This document shows positions 50,047 to 60,819 of a stretch of DNA of 64,000 nucleotides, piece after piece. The stretch's first letter is position 1. Each line of letters opens with the position of its first letter. A model generated the notes under the pieces. It did no database searches. It was not told the DNA's origin and saw only the letters and a program-made list of their open reading frames with translations. The DNA lies in NCBI RefSeq assembly GCF_020514235.1, contig NZ_VTLB01000001.1, positions 558,001 through 622,000 on the forward strand. Reading direction: 5' to 3'. Position numbers and translations under genes: made by a program. The DNA comes from Synechococcus sp. MU1617. Its GTDB lineage: Bacteria > Cyanobacteriota > Cyanobacteriia > PCC-6307 > Cyanobiaceae.

Positions 50047-51198
50047 GTGGTTAAGGACTCTCCCAAGACACGTCAACCGTTGATCCTGCTGTTGGTGGCA
50101 GCACGTCATCAATTGTCGGGTCAGGACCTCCGTTCCCTGGTGCAATTCCTGGAACGGGAAGACCTGGGCTTCGAAGTCACCCTGCAGGTTGCCGATCCCT
50201 CACAGCAACCCGAACTGCTTGAACTGCATCGCCTCGTGGTGACGCCAGCGCTGATCAAACTGGCGCCGAACCCCAAACAGGTGTTCGCAGGAAGCAACAT
50301 CCTTCAGCAACTCAAAGGGTGGGTGCCCCGCTGGAAACAGGATGGGGTGGTGAGCGGCCTTGGCCTCAGCCTCAGGCCGACCGAACTCGATGGCAGTCGC
50401 ACCCAGAAGGAACTCCAGCTGGAAGATCAACTGCTGGTGCTGCGCCAGGAGAACGAAACGCTGATCGATCGCGTCAGTGCTCAGGAACGGCTGTTGCGCA
50501 TGGTGGCTCATGAACTGCGCACACCACTCACGGCAGCGGCGTTGGCCCTGCAAAGCCAGAAGCTGGGCCAGATCGATATGGATCGCTTTCAGGATGTGAT
50601 CACCCGCCGCCTTCAAGAGATGGAGGCGTTATCGAAGGATTTGCTCGAAGTGGGCACCACCCGGTGGGAAACCCTTTTCAATCCACAGCGGCTTGACCTG
50701 GCCAGCGTTTCAGCCGAAGTGATTCTCGAGCTTGAAAAATTATGGCTGGGCCGCAACGTTGAGATCAAAACCGATATTCCCGCTGACCTGCCCAAGGTCT
50801 TTGCCGATCAGCGGCGCATGCGCCAGGTGCTGCTGAATCTCCTGGAAAACGCCCTGAAATACACCAACGATGGCGGGCACATCTCGCTCACGATGCTGCA
50901 CCGCACCAGCCAGCGTGTGGAGGTGAGCGTTTGTGACAGTGGCCCGGGTATTCCGGAAGCGGAACAGCAGCGAATTTTTCTAGATCGGGTACGGCTGCCG
51001 CAAACCTCCGACCAAACCACCGGCTACGGCGTGGGGCTTGCGGTCTGTCGCCGCATCGTCGAAGTGCACGGCGGCAAGATCTGGGTGGTTTCGGACCCTG
51101 GCGAGGGTGCCTGCTTCACCTTCACGGTGCCGATCTGGCAAGGACAAGGCGTGGAATGGGGTCAAGCTGTCTTGACGGAGGGTCCGACCAAGCCCTAG
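50047..51198 (+). CDS. sasA: Circadian output sensor histidine kinase SasA
   Basis: A 383-residue kinase, start set at GTG 50047. Residues about 10-95 form a KaiB-like thioredoxin-fold sensor ([39 protein letters not shown]). The phospho-acceptor is His155 in [15 protein letters not shown]. The kinase domain has the N box [13 protein letters not shown], the G1 box DSGPGIP and [18 protein letters not shown]. It reads the KaiC clock and signals to RpaA. No kai or rpa gene lies in the window. Confidence 0.94.
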   Translation: MVKDSPKTRQPLILLLVAARHQLSGQDLRSLVQFLEREDLGFEVTLQVADPSQQPELLELHRLVVTPALIKLAPNPKQVFAGSNILQQLKGWVPRWKQDGVVSGLGLSLRPTELDGSRTQKELQLEDQLLVLRQENETLIDRVSAQERLLRMVAHELRTPLTAAALALQSQKLGQIDMDRFQDVITRRLQEMEALSKDLLEVGTTRWETLFNPQRLDLASVSAEVILELEKLWLGRNVEIKTDIPADLPKVFADQRRMRQVLLNLLENALKYTNDGGHISLTMLHRTSQRVEVSVCDSGPGIPEAEQQRIFLDRVRLPQTSDQTTGYGVGLAVCRRIVEVHGGKIWVVSDPGEGACFTFTVPIWQGQGVEWGQAVLTEGPTKP

Positions 51199-51245
51199 TG
51201 TTCACAAGTGATCAGGAGCACAGAACGCTCGCTGATTACGGCCTC

Positions 51246-51318
51246 GCCCCCATCGTCTAGAGGCCTAGGACACCTCCCTTTCACGGAGGCGACAGGGGTT
51301 CGAATCCCCTTGGGGGTA
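51246..51318 (+). tRNA. tRNA-Glu (anticodon TTC)
   Basis: A 73-base cloverleaf. The acceptor arm GCCCCCA (51246-51252) pairs with TGGGGGT (51311-51317), discriminator A51318. The anticodon stem CCTCC/GGAGG (51273-51277, 51285-51289) encloses a 7-base loop with TTC at 51280-51282. The T-arm carries GGTTCGAATCC. CCA is not encoded. In cyanobacteria this tRNA also feeds tetrapyrrole synthesis. Confidence 0.98.
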
Positions 51319-51324
51319 TGACGT

Positions 51325-51349
51325 CATCGCCAAGTTTGTTTTGGCGATG
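51325..51349. other. 9-bp perfect hairpin after tRNA-Glu
   Basis: catcgccaa (51325-51333) pairs perfectly with ttggcgatg (51341-51349) around a 7-base loop. It begins seven bases after the tRNA. No T-run follows on the plus strand. It may be a processing signal, a protein-binding site or a weak terminator. Confidence 0.5.
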
Positions 51350-51491
51350 AGCCGAGTATCAGTTCAGAGTTTTTGTGGTGCGATTCGGGCACCAATTCCT
51401 TGAGTTCGCAAGAGGAATGGAGCGCCCTCGCTCCTCGATCAGGTCCAATTGAACTTGGGCCAAGAACCGAACCCCAACCGAAATCTCTATC

Positions 51492-52031
51492 TCAGTTGTT
51501 TCTGCGGTGTGCTTCCTGCACCACGGCCTTGAGGTTGCTGGAGAGATCGTCCCGCAGCCGCTCTTCGATCAGACCGATCGGCATGCCGAGGCAGCCTTGC
51601 ACCGTCAGCTCATAAAGCAGTGAGCTGCCGTCAGGACGTTGACGGATCTGCCACGTGCCATCAAAGCGTCGGAAATCCCCTTTCACCATGCGGAATTGGA
51701 GTAGTCCGTCCTGTCGGTATTCCGTCAGCTCCAACTGAACCTGGGCCGAAAAGCGAAGCCCCAGAAGCTGCTGACTACCCACCTGTTGGAGCCGCACCGT
51801 CTGACCCTGGCGTTGGATCAGCTCGCTGCTACTGAGGTTGGGGATGAAGCGGGACAGGTTCTCGTAATCCGTCAGCACATCCCAGAGCAGCTGAACGGGC
51901 AAAGGAGATTTGAGTTCAGCTGCCAAACGCCGCGTCCCCTGAGGTAGCCGCTCCATGGTCTGCTCAATCGCAGTCCCTGAATCTGCGGAGGTTTGCAGCC
52001 CGCGTCCAAACATTGTCTGGGGGAAAACCAA
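51492..52031 (-). CDS. SRPBCC (START-like) polyketide cyclase/COQ10-type protein
   Basis: A 179-residue protein. From about residue 35 it shows the SRPBCC pattern of coenzyme-Q-binding COQ10-like proteins: LKSPLPVQLLWDVLTDYENL, FIPNLSSSELIQRQGQTVRL, then FRRFDGTWQIRQRPDGSSLL. Such domains bind lipids or hydrophobic cofactors. The N-terminus may be shorter (an ATG occurs at residue 26). Divergent from petH. Confidence 0.8.
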   Translation of the reverse strand: MVFPQTMFGRGLQTSADSGTAIEQTMERLPQGTRRLAAELKSPLPVQLLWDVLTDYENLSRFIPNLSSSELIQRQGQTVRLQQVGSQQLLGLRFSAQVQLELTEYRQDGLLQFRMVKGDFRRFDGTWQIRQRPDGSSLLYELTVQGCLGMPIGLIEERLRDDLSSNLKAVVQEAHRRNN

Positions 52032-52147
52032 AAGAGACGCCGAGATGAGGGGCCGAACTTGAGGATCTTAAGGAGGTTGCCTGGATCACATCAGATTCTG
52101 TTCCGAACAGCAACCTTTTTGTGTGAAATCAAAGGCCACGCCTATAG

Positions 52148-53365
<1,218 letters not shown>

Positions 53366-53403
53366 TCGATCAAGAGATGTTCGATCAGCCATTAATCGTT
53401 TCC

Positions 53404-53432
53404 AGTCCACCCCGAGGGGTGGACTTTTTTTT
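53404..53432 (+). terminator. Rho-independent terminator of petH
   Basis: agtccacccc (53404-53413) pairs with ggggtggact (53416-53425), and eight T follow (53425-53432). This is a textbook intrinsic terminator 38 bases after the petH stop, separating petH from zwf. Confidence 0.95.
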
Positions 53433-53533
53433 CGGTTGGCAACAAACGCTGAAACCAACACGGAAACAAAGCGGCGAGACCATGTCTATTGCCGGTTCCG
53501 TGCCTAAACCTGCGTCAGAAGCCTGGACACTCC

Positions 53534-55057
53534 ATGGTTGCCACGATGACGAACCCCCTCAGGGTTGGACTGCGCCAGGAGCGCGTGATCGCGCCGCAGT
53601 GTCTGGTGATCTTCGGCGCCAGCGGTGATCTCACCCACCGCAAGCTGGTGCCAGCCCTGTTTGAGCTGTTCAAACAACGGCGTCTGCCCAGTGAGTTCGC
53701 CCTTTTGGGCTGTGCGCGACGGCCGTGGAGTGACGAGGAGTTCCGCGGAAAAATGGCGGAGGCGCTCGCCAGCACGATTCAGGACGATCCCCAGGCCTGG
53801 GAGCAGTTCGTCGGCAAGCTGTTCTACGAGCCGGTCGACCTACAAAACAGCGATCACATGCTGAGTTTGCACGCCAGGCTCGAGCAGATCGATCAACAGT
53901 GCGCCACCCGCGGCAACCGCACCTTTTATCTCTCCGTCTCCCCCAAGTTCTATGCCAGTGGCTGCCGTTCACTCGCCGACGCTGGCCTGTTGAAGGACCC
54001 CAAACGCAGCCGGGTGGTGATCGAGAAGCCGTTCGGTCGCGACTACGGCAGTGCCCAGGGCCTCAATCGGGTGGTCCAGGCCTGCGGTCAGGAGAACCAG
54101 ATCTTTCGCATCGACCATTACCTGGGCAAGGAAACGGTCCAGAACATCATGGTTCTGCGCTTTGCCAACACGATCTTCGAGCCGATCTGGAATCGCAACT
54201 ACATCTCCAGTGTTCAGATCACTGCCGCTGAAACCGTGGGCGTGGAAGAGCGCGCCGGGTACTACGAGTCGGCCGGTGCTCTGCGGGACATGGTGCAGAA
54301 CCACCTGACCCAGATGCTGGCGATCACCGCCATGGAACCACCAGGACGCTTTGATCCGGAAGCAATCCGCAACGAAAAAGCCAAGGTGCTCCAGGCTGCT
54401 CGCCTGGCCGATGAGCTCGAACCCTGGAACTGCTGCATCCGCGGCCAGTACGGACCCGGTGGTTCCGCGGAATCGCCTCTGGCCGGTTACCGCCATGAAC
54501 CCGGCGTGGATCCCAACAGCACCACCGAGACCTATGTGGCGATGAAGCTGTTCATCGACAACTGGCGCTGGCAGGGGGTTCCGTTCTATGTGCGGACCGG
54601 CAAACGGCTGGCCAAGCGCACGAGTGAGGTGGTGCTCACCTTCCGTGAAGCACCAGTGCATCTCTTTGATGCGGCCACCGGAGGCCCCACCGCCAATCAG
54701 CTGATCCTGCGCATCCAGCCGGATGAAGGGGCTGAATTCCGCTTCGAGGTGAAATCACCCGGCTCTGGCATGCGCAGCCGCCCCATCGATATGGAGTTCT
54801 CCTACGACGAATCCTTCGGTGAACCCTCTGATGAGGGCTATGTGCGGCTCCTGGCTGACGCCATGCTCAGCGATCCCACCCTCTTCACCCGCAGCGATGA
54901 AGTGGAGGCGGCTTGGCGGCTCTACACCCCGCTGCTGGAACTGATTGAAGACAGCCCCTGGCAGCTGCCGGTTCATCCCTACGAATCACGCACCTGGGGA
55001 CCTGCCGCAGCAGACGCCCTGTTGGCAAAAGACGGACTGCTCTGGCGACGCCCCTGA
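53534..55057 (+). CDS. zwf: Glucose-6-phosphate dehydrogenase
   Basis: A 507-residue enzyme at the entry of the oxidative pentose phosphate pathway, the main night-time NADPH source. The NADP motif VIFGASGDLTHRKLVPAL and the active-site RIDHYLGKETVQN are visible, with VVIEKPFG nearby. The start may be ATG 53534 or ATG 53546. It is followed 56 bases later by its activator gene opcA. Cys near the N-terminus (QCLVIFG, GCARRP) may take part in redox control in cyanobacteria. Confidence 0.97.
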   Translation: MVATMTNPLRVGLRQERVIAPQCLVIFGASGDLTHRKLVPALFELFKQRRLPSEFALLGCARRPWSDEEFRGKMAEALASTIQDDPQAWEQFVGKLFYEPVDLQNSDHMLSLHARLEQIDQQCATRGNRTFYLSVSPKFYASGCRSLADAGLLKDPKRSRVVIEKPFGRDYGSAQGLNRVVQACGQENQIFRIDHYLGKETVQNIMVLRFANTIFEPIWNRNYISSVQITAAETVGVEERAGYYESAGALRDMVQNHLTQMLAITAMEPPGRFDPEAIRNEKAKVLQAARLADELEPWNCCIRGQYGPGGSAESPLAGYRHEPGVDPNSTTETYVAMKLFIDNWRWQGVPFYVRTGKRLAKRTSEVVLTFREAPVHLFDAATGGPTANQLILRIQPDEGAEFRFEVKSPGSGMRSRPIDMEFSYDESFGEPSDEGYVRLLADAMLSDPTLFTRSDEVEAAWRLYTPLLELIEDSPWQLPVHPYESRTWGPAAADALLAKDGLLWRRP

Positions 55058-55113
55058 TACGGCTCTTCCATAGACCAGCTTCTCAGCTCTGCACGACTCG
55101 TTCATCCGTCACC

Positions 55114-56400
55114 ATGTCCCCTCAGCTCACCCTGCAAACCCCGCTGGAACTTGCACCTGCGGAGGTCCCCCACTACCTCGAACAGCTCTGGTCCCCCGAG
55201 CAGCAGGGCAGTACGGGCTCCGGGGCCAACACCTTCTGCCTGCTGATCTGGCAACCCGCCTGGGCCGAGCAGCAACTCGTCCGCAGTGGTCGTCTGCCGG
55301 GGCCCGTCACCGGACAGCAGTCCGCCGCCTTGATCGCTGCGGGCCGCCAAGCGGTGCTGGATGCCGACCTTCCCCTGAGCACGCCGCCGCTGGATGGGGC
55401 CGTGGTGAAGGCGGTGGCTGATTTTGAAGGGCGGGCGAGCGCAGAAGACCTGCGTGGGCAGTACATCGATCCAGCCCTGAGTGCGCTGATGCCCCGGCGG
55501 TTGATCACCCTGGCGCCAACGATCGATGCGGCGCAGCCCCTCGAAACACTCGTGGCCGCCTACTGCCCGCTGCCTGAGGAAGGGGGGGGTACCACCGCCT
55601 GTGGAGATGTTGTGGTGCTGCGGGGCGGCCATAGCGCCCTAAGTGAGGGCCTTTCAATCCTCGAACCCCTGCTGCCGGAATCGATGCCGGCCTGGGTCTG
55701 GTGGAACGGCTGCATCGACGAAGCGCCGGAGCTGATGCAACGGCTCAACAGCGCACCACGGCGCCTGATCATCGACACCGCTTTGGGGGATCCGCATCAA
55801 TGCCTTGAGCTGCTGCGCAGCCGCGTGGAGAGCGGCCAGGCGGTGAACGATCTCAACTGGCTGCGCCTGCGCAGCTGGCGCGAGACCCTCGCCATGGTGT
55901 TCGACCCGCCACAACGGCGTGATGCCTTAAGCCACATCACCCGTCTCGACATTGATGTTGAGGGCCATCACCCCGCCCAGGGGCTGCTGCTGGCCGCCTG
56001 GATCGCCGATCGACTGGGCTGGACGCTTGTATCGACCACCGCGATCGAAGACGGCACCACCGCCCAGTTCAAGCGATCCGATGGCACGGAGGTGAGCTTC
56101 CAACTGATGGCTGTGCCGATGGGGCAGCCCAACGTGCACGCCGGACAGATGGTGGGGCTTCGACTCATTGCCGAACCGGAGAACGGGCAAGGCGTGTGCG
56201 TGATTCTCTGCGCTGACTCCGGGGGCTGCATGCGTTTGGAGGGGGGAGGCATGGCCAACCTCGATCTGCATGAGGAAGTCGTTCCCGTGCAGCACGACAC
56301 CCCTGAAATGGATGTGGCCCGCCTGCTGGGCGGCGGGCACGACAGCACCAACCCCTTGCTGGCCGCTGCGGCTCCGCTGGCTGCCAGGCTGCTGGGCTGA
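55114..56400 (+). CDS. opcA: Glucose-6-phosphate dehydrogenase assembly protein OpcA
   Basis: A 428-residue protein that activates and assembles Zwf, linking it to redox control. It lies directly after zwf, as in other cyanobacteria, and shows the OpcA pattern (FCLLIWQPAWAEQQL, RRLIIDTALGDPH and a Gly-rich end). A G-rich run occurs near 55583. It precedes cobB by 14 bases. Confidence 0.93.
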   Translation: MSPQLTLQTPLELAPAEVPHYLEQLWSPEQQGSTGSGANTFCLLIWQPAWAEQQLVRSGRLPGPVTGQQSAALIAAGRQAVLDADLPLSTPPLDGAVVKAVADFEGRASAEDLRGQYIDPALSALMPRRLITLAPTIDAAQPLETLVAAYCPLPEEGGGTTACGDVVVLRGGHSALSEGLSILEPLLPESMPAWVWWNGCIDEAPELMQRLNSAPRRLIIDTALGDPHQCLELLRSRVESGQAVNDLNWLRLRSWRETLAMVFDPPQRRDALSHITRLDIDVEGHHPAQGLLLAAWIADRLGWTLVSTTAIEDGTTAQFKRSDGTEVSFQLMAVPMGQPNVHAGQMVGLRLIAEPENGQGVCVILCADSGGCMRLEGGGMANLDLHEEVVPVQHDTPEMDVARLLGGGHDSTNPLLAAAAPLAARLLG

Positions 56401-56414
56401 TCCGCGTCTGAGCC

Positions 56415-57770
56415 ATGGCCGCTGTCATCGCTGCACCAGCCAGTGGCAGCGGCAAAACCCTATTGAGCCTGGCGCTGTTGAGCTGGGCCCAGCAGAACGG
56501 CCGCCGGATTCAAGCTTTCAAGGTGGGACCGGACTATCTCGATGCCCAGCTGCTCAGCCAGGCCTCGGGTCAGGCCTGTCGCAACCTCGATCTCAATCTC
56601 TGCGGGGAAACCTGGGTTCGCCAGGCGTTTCACGGTTACGGAGGTGCCTCTGAGCTGACCCTCGTGGAAGGGGTGATGGGGCTCTTCGATGGCATCGGCA
56701 GCAGTACAACCGGAAGCACCGCCGACGTGGCCCGCCTGCTGAACCTGCCGGTGGTGCTGGTGCTGGATGCCGGTGGTCAGGCCGCCTCCCTCGGCGCCAT
56801 CGTGCGCGGATTCCGCGATCACGATCCCCAGCTGCACATCGCGGGTGTGGTGCTCAACAAAGTCAGCAGCCCCAGGCACCGGGAGCTGCTGGCCGAGGTG
56901 CTGGAGCGCATGGGGGTGCCATTGCTGGGCTGCCTGCCGCGCAGCGAAGCCCTGGCCCTGCCGGGCCGTCATCTCGGCTTGGCCCCGGCCCATGAATTGG
57001 AGGCCCCCGAGCAGCGACGCCAGGCCTGGGCCGCTCTGGCCAGCCAGCACCTGAACCTGGAACGCCTGGAACCCCTGCTGCAGGCACCCCGCCCCGGGTC
57101 GCAGCCCCTGGCCAACATTCCCGTGGAACAGGGGCAGCCCCTGCCAGTGGCACTAGCCAGTGATGCCGCCTTTCACTTCCGCTACCAGGAAACCAGTGAA
57201 CTGCTGGAGCACATGGGCATGCCCGTGCTCCGCTGGAGCCCCCTGGCCGATGAGGCCATCCCTTCAGAAGCCAAGGGACTGATCCTGCCGGGCGGTTTCC
57301 CCGAACAGCACGCCGCCCAGCTCAGCGGCTGTGAGCGAAGCCTGAGCTCGCTGCGGGCCTTCGTGCAGCAGCGACCGATCTACGCCGAATGCGGCGGGAT
57401 GCTTGTGCTCGGACACCAGCTGACCGACCTCGATGGCACCAGCCACCGCATGGCGGGCCTGCTTCCCTTCACGGCCCAGCGCGGCCCGCTGCAGGTGGGC
57501 TATCGCCGCCTGCAGGCCCGGCGGGACAGCCCTGTTGTGAAGAGCGGTCAGCAGCTGGTGGGTCACGAATTTCACCGCTGGGAACTGCACACCAAACGGC
57601 CGTCCTCCGACAGGTCAGTGCTGTGGGACATTGAGGGATGGAAAGTCCATCGACATTCGGAAGGATGGGTCGATCAGACAGTTCACGCGAGCTGGGTTCA
57701 CCTGCACTGGGCGAGCTCTACGACGATCTGCTCCCGATGGCGCGCCGCGCTAGAAGCCGGGGAGAAGTGA
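56415..57770 (+). CDS. cobB: Cobyrinic acid a,c-diamide synthase
   Basis: A 451-residue ATP-dependent amidotransferase of cobalamin (pseudocobalamin) synthesis. An N-terminal P-loop-like region (VIAAPASGSGKTLLSLAL, residues 4-21) and the LVEGVMGLFDG motif are present. The C-terminal glutaminase has its nucleophile in IYAECGGMLVLG (near 322-333). It overlaps the acylphosphatase start by four bases (GTGA). Confidence 0.94.
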   Translation: MAAVIAAPASGSGKTLLSLALLSWAQQNGRRIQAFKVGPDYLDAQLLSQASGQACRNLDLNLCGETWVRQAFHGYGGASELTLVEGVMGLFDGIGSSTTGSTADVARLLNLPVVLVLDAGGQAASLGAIVRGFRDHDPQLHIAGVVLNKVSSPRHRELLAEVLERMGVPLLGCLPRSEALALPGRHLGLAPAHELEAPEQRRQAWAALASQHLNLERLEPLLQAPRPGSQPLANIPVEQGQPLPVALASDAAFHFRYQETSELLEHMGMPVLRWSPLADEAIPSEAKGLILPGGFPEQHAAQLSGCERSLSSLRAFVQQRPIYAECGGMLVLGHQLTDLDGTSHRMAGLLPFTAQRGPLQVGYRRLQARRDSPVVKSGQQLVGHEFHRWELHTKRPSSDRSVLWDIEGWKVHRHSEGWVDQTVHASWVHLHWASSTTICSRWRAALEAGEK

Positions 57771-58090
57771 TCAGCAAGCGCTTCGTCAGCCGCCAGCAAC
57801 CCACGCGAATCCAACCCTTCGCCGAACGCTGGCGCTGGGTGATCGAAGGCCGCGTTCAGCGGGTGGGGTTCCGCGCCAGCTGCAATCGGCGCGCCCTGGA
57901 TCTCGGCATCAGCGGTTGGGTGCGCAACCTCAGTGATGGCCGTGTGGAAGTTCAAGCCGAAGGGCCACCGCTGGCCTTATCTGAACTTCGGGCCTGGTGT
58001 GAAGTCGGGCCGCCGGGTGCAAGGGTGCTTCGGGTGACACCCAGCCAGCTCACGGTTACGGGCGACGATTGGTTCGAAGTGCGCTACTGA
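57767..58090 (+). CDS. acyP: Acylphosphatase
   Basis: A 107-residue protein, start GTG 57767 overlapping the cobB stop. The acylphosphatase signature is clear: VIEGRVQRVGFRASCNRRAL (about 28-47, catalytic Arg) and GWVRNLSDGRVEVQAEG (about 54-70, catalytic Asn). It hydrolyses acyl phosphates. The N-terminal ~25 residues are an extra, basic extension. A longer frame from 57638 lies inside cobB. Confidence 0.9.
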   Translation: MISKRFVSRQQPTRIQPFAERWRWVIEGRVQRVGFRASCNRRALDLGISGWVRNLSDGRVEVQAEGPPLALSELRAWCEVGPPGARVLRVTPSQLTVTGDDWFEVRY

Positions 58091-58175
58091 GACACTCAGG
58101 CGAAAAGATTGCGAAGGGGGGTTCCACGCTCCGCCTATCTCGCTACGGCTGAAGCAGGACCTTCGCGCCAGTCGC

Positions 58176-58550
58176 ATGCTCCGCTTCGGATTTGTCCTTT
58201 TGATCACCGCGCTGCCCCTGCTCGGCATGGAGGCCATGAGCACGCGACGGGAAACCACCAAGAAGGTGTTCGATTCCGCGGCAGAGGCCCTCGACGCCTG
58301 TCAGAGCTGGCGGCAGGGGGAAGGACAGTTTTCAGCCCTGATTCCCGCCGCTGCACCGGTGTCAACGCAGGCGCGGCCTGTCCAGACCGACATCCGCAGC
58401 TGCGAGGCCGATCTGGACCATGCGCTGGTGCTGGGGCGCCGTTACAGCGTTGTGCCCGGCGTGCACTACAAAAAAACGCTGCGGTCGCTGCACCGCCCGA
58501 TCCGTCGCACCTTTCCTTACCTGCTGCCAGATGGCAAAACTGACGACTGA
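58176..58550 (+). CDS. Hypothetical secreted protein (124 aa)
   Basis: A hydrophobic N-terminus (MLRFGFVLLITALPLLG) acts as signal or anchor. The mature part has two Cys (LDACQSW and RSCEADL) and a basic C-terminus (YKKTLRSLHRPIRRTFPYLL). No recognised family. It lies 16 bases upstream of the 35-residue ORF. Confidence 0.5.
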   Translation: MLRFGFVLLITALPLLGMEAMSTRRETTKKVFDSAAEALDACQSWRQGEGQFSALIPAAAPVSTQARPVQTDIRSCEADLDHALVLGRRYSVVPGVHYKKTLRSLHRPIRRTFPYLLPDGKTDD

Positions 58551-58565
58551 AGCCCCTGGCGTTCC

Positions 58566-58673
58566 TTGAGCAACTTCCTCGACACCAAAGACAAAGCCTT
58601 CTGGAGAGCCCTTCTCGGTGTTGTGAGTTTGGGGGTGAGCATTGGCCTGGCGGCCCTGATCCTGAGCCTCTGA
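58566..58673 (+). CDS. 35-residue single-span membrane protein
   Basis: TTG 58566 opens 35 codons with TGA at 58671-58673. A polar start (SNFLDTKDKAFWRA) precedes a hydrophobic helix (LLGVVSLGVSIGLAALILSL, residues 16-35). It ends seven bases before the next gene. No family recognised; the coherent amphipathic/hydrophobic layout supports it. Confidence 0.45.
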   Translation: MSNFLDTKDKAFWRALLGVVSLGVSIGLAALILSL

Positions 58674-58679
58674 AGGCCG

Positions 58680-59366
58680 ATGGCGGAGCCCCGAATCTGG
58701 ACGGAACTGCTGACCTACGGGCTTGGCGTGGCGCTGTCGCCCATCCACATCGTTCTGCTGCTACTGCTGCTGCTGGGGGGCTCGCCGCTGCGGCGCGGGG
58801 GCTTGTTTGTAGGCGGCTGGCTGCTGACCAGCGCCCTGGCGGTGATCGGGCTGCTGACGCTGGGCCACGGACTGCTGCTGGACATGACCCATGGATCCGA
58901 CCACCGCACCGGCCTGGATCTAATCGGCGGCGGCGCCTTAATTGCCCTGGGCGGGCGTGAACTGATCCGAGGGGTGCTGGATGACGGAGCAGCCCCCACC
59001 TGGAGCGGCGCCGTGGACCGTTTCGCCGGGATGCCGCTTCCCTTGCTGTTGCTGATCAGCAGCGTCACTGAAGTGATCAGTCCCGACGACCTGTTGTTGT
59101 TCGCCAAAGGCGCCGCCGTCATCCTGACCGCGCAATTGCCCCTGCAGGAAGAGATTGCCTGCAGCATCGGGTTCAGCATCGCCGCCACTGCCCTGCTGCT
59201 GGTTCCGTTTCTGGCGGTGTTGATCGGACGCCAAGGGGTTCTTCCGCTACTGCAACGCGGCAAAACCGCCCTGCTGCGCCGGGGAGAACTTGTGGTGGGC
59301 AGCCTCAGTTTCGGGCTGGGGACTTATCTCGGCTGGCAGGGGATCAGCGGCCTGATGCTCTCCTGA
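58680..59366 (+). CDS. GAP-family (Sap/DUF2910) membrane protein
   Basis: A 228-residue polytopic protein with six hydrophobic segments. It starts YGLGVALSPIHIVLLLLLLL and has a conserved pattern PLPLLLLISSVTEVISPDDLL in the middle. This resembles the GAP/Sap family of LysE-like transporters, whose mycobacterial members move glycolipids. Substrate here is unknown. It is convergent with the helicase gene (one-base gap). Confidence 0.7.
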   Translation: MAEPRIWTELLTYGLGVALSPIHIVLLLLLLLGGSPLRRGGLFVGGWLLTSALAVIGLLTLGHGLLLDMTHGSDHRTGLDLIGGGALIALGGRELIRGVLDDGAAPTWSGAVDRFAGMPLPLLLLISSVTEVISPDDLLLFAKGAAVILTAQLPLQEEIACSIGFSIAATALLLVPFLAVLIGRQGVLPLLQRGKTALLRRGELVVGSLSFGLGTYLGWQGISGLMLS

Positions 59367-59367
59367 T

Positions 59368-60819
59368 TCATACGGGATCCCGGGTGGTGTCGAATTCGCG
59401 CTGCCAGGCAGCGCGCAGATCAGGCGACGTCTCCCCGCCAAGCAACCAAACCCCCGTGCGGGCCCGGGACACTGCGACATAACAGAGCTGCTGGCGAATG
59501 GCTGGGTCGGCCCGGAACACATCCGGTGCCACAAAGACATCCCCGAAACTGCTGCCCTGACTGCGGTGCACCGTGAGCACCGCCGCCGGCCCAAGGGAAG
59601 CGAAGGCATCACGAATCAGGAAGTACTGCCGCCAGATCGCGCGACCGTTTTTCTTGCCGGCATCACGGGCCTGCTTGCGCAGCCGCTGCATCACCGCATC
59701 GAGCTCCTGACGACCAGAGCTGCCAATCGGCGGCTGCAGGCGCAGGGTGAGCTCCAGATCCCCCGCATTCACCGAGGCGGAGAGGGTCTCGATCACAGGC
59801 ACAGGTCCGTCGGCGGAGGACAGGCCGAAATCCGCCAGGTCACAGGCCTCCGGCTTCACGTCCCGCACCGTCACTTCACGGTTGGAGCCGAGCACCATGT
59901 CGGGTTCTTCTCCGGCCTCTTCTCCATCCCTTGAGGCCGGGGCCATCACCGCGGTTCGAGTGATCAACACCTCACCGGGCAGCACTGGCATCTGATCCGC
60001 CATTTCCCCATGGATCGCGCGGCGGGCATGGGGCACCAAACGATCCAGGGTGCGGTTCGTGTAGCAGAGGATGCGTGCAGCGTCGGGGTTGTCTTGGACC
60101 GAGGCGTCCCGCAAGGCACGCCGGGCCTGATCCAGCCACTCTCGTTGCACCAGGCTGCGCACCTGCCCCTGCGGTGAACGAATCGGCGGCAGCAGCGGTG
60201 GCATCTGGCAGGGCAGGCGCCCCTCCCGCAGACCCGCCGCCAGCCGCAACACCGGGCCTTGATGCCGCACCACTTGGGTCAAGCTGGCAGAACAGGACCG
60301 TTGCATCGCAAACACGGGACTGTTCTGCTCGCCCACCGGTGGCAACTGGGCCGGGTCGCCGACAAACACCAGACGGGTCTTGAACGGATGGGCGCACTGG
60401 AGGGCGATACCCAACAGAGTGCTGTCCACCATCGAGGCTTCGTCAATCAGCACAAGGCCCAGGTTCTCCAGGGCCATGGCCGTCTGCTCGGTGGGTTCGC
60501 AGAGTTCAGAGTCGGCGGAGCGCTTGAGCTTCAGCCGTAACAAGCGATGGATGGTGGAGGGATACCAGGTGGGTTGGAGACCCTCCAACTCCAAGGCCTG
60601 GCGCAAGACCCCCACCGCTTTGTGGGTTGGGGCCACGACGGTCCAACACAAACCGCTGGCTTCCACCTGACGCAGCAGGCGCATGGAAAGAAATGTCTTG
60701 CCGCTGCCAGCAAAACCACTGAGCACGAAGGGCGTGCCATCCACGGGCTGTTGCAGCCAGGCCGCAAAGGCATCCGCCGCAGCCAGCTGATCAGCGGTGA
60801 GCTCCGCGGCGGCGGTCAC
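59368..60819 (-). CDS. RecD-like AAA DNA helicase
   Basis: A 483-residue superfamily I helicase. Motifs: Walker A GFAGSGKTFLSMRLL (about 35-49), VVAPTHKAVGVL (Ia), LVLIDEASMVDSTL (II, about 122-135), VFVGDPAQLPPVG (III, about 147-159), and the C-terminal VLTVHRSQGSSFGDVFV (V) and YVAVSRAR (VI). It resembles RecD/Dda-type helicases without RecBC partners. Its start overlaps the PAP2-like gene stop (ATGA). Confidence 0.9.
   Translation of the reverse strand: MTAAAELTADQLAAADAFAAWLQQPVDGTPFVLSGFAGSGKTFLSMRLLRQVEASGLCWTVVAPTHKAVGVLRQALELEGLQPTWYPSTIHRLLRLKLKRSADSELCEPTEQTAMALENLGLVLIDEASMVDSTLLGIALQCAHPFKTRLVFVGDPAQLPPVGEQNSPVFAMQRSCSASLTQVVRHQGPVLRLAAGLREGRLPCQMPPLLPPIRSPQGQVRSLVQREWLDQARRALRDASVQDNPDAARILCYTNRTLDRLVPHARRAIHGEMADQMPVLPGEVLITRTAVMAPASRDGEEAGEEPDMVLGSNREVTVRDVKPEACDLADFGLSSADGPVPVIETLSASVNAGDLELTLRLQPPIGSSGRQELDAVMQRLRKQARDAGKKNGRAIWRQYFLIRDAFASLGPAAVLTVHRSQGSSFGDVFVAPDVFRADPAIRQQLCYVAVSRARTGVWLLGGETSPDLRAAWQREFDTTRDPV

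Noticed and set aside
50047..51198. Local circadian clock cluster around sasA
   Set aside because: No kaiA, kaiB, kaiC or rpaA gene lies in the window; neighbours are a tRNA and unrelated genes.
57638..57766. N-terminal extension of the acylphosphatase frame into cobB
   Set aside because: The GTG at 57767 overlaps the cobB stop and gives a normal acylphosphatase; the extension is a shadow of cobB.
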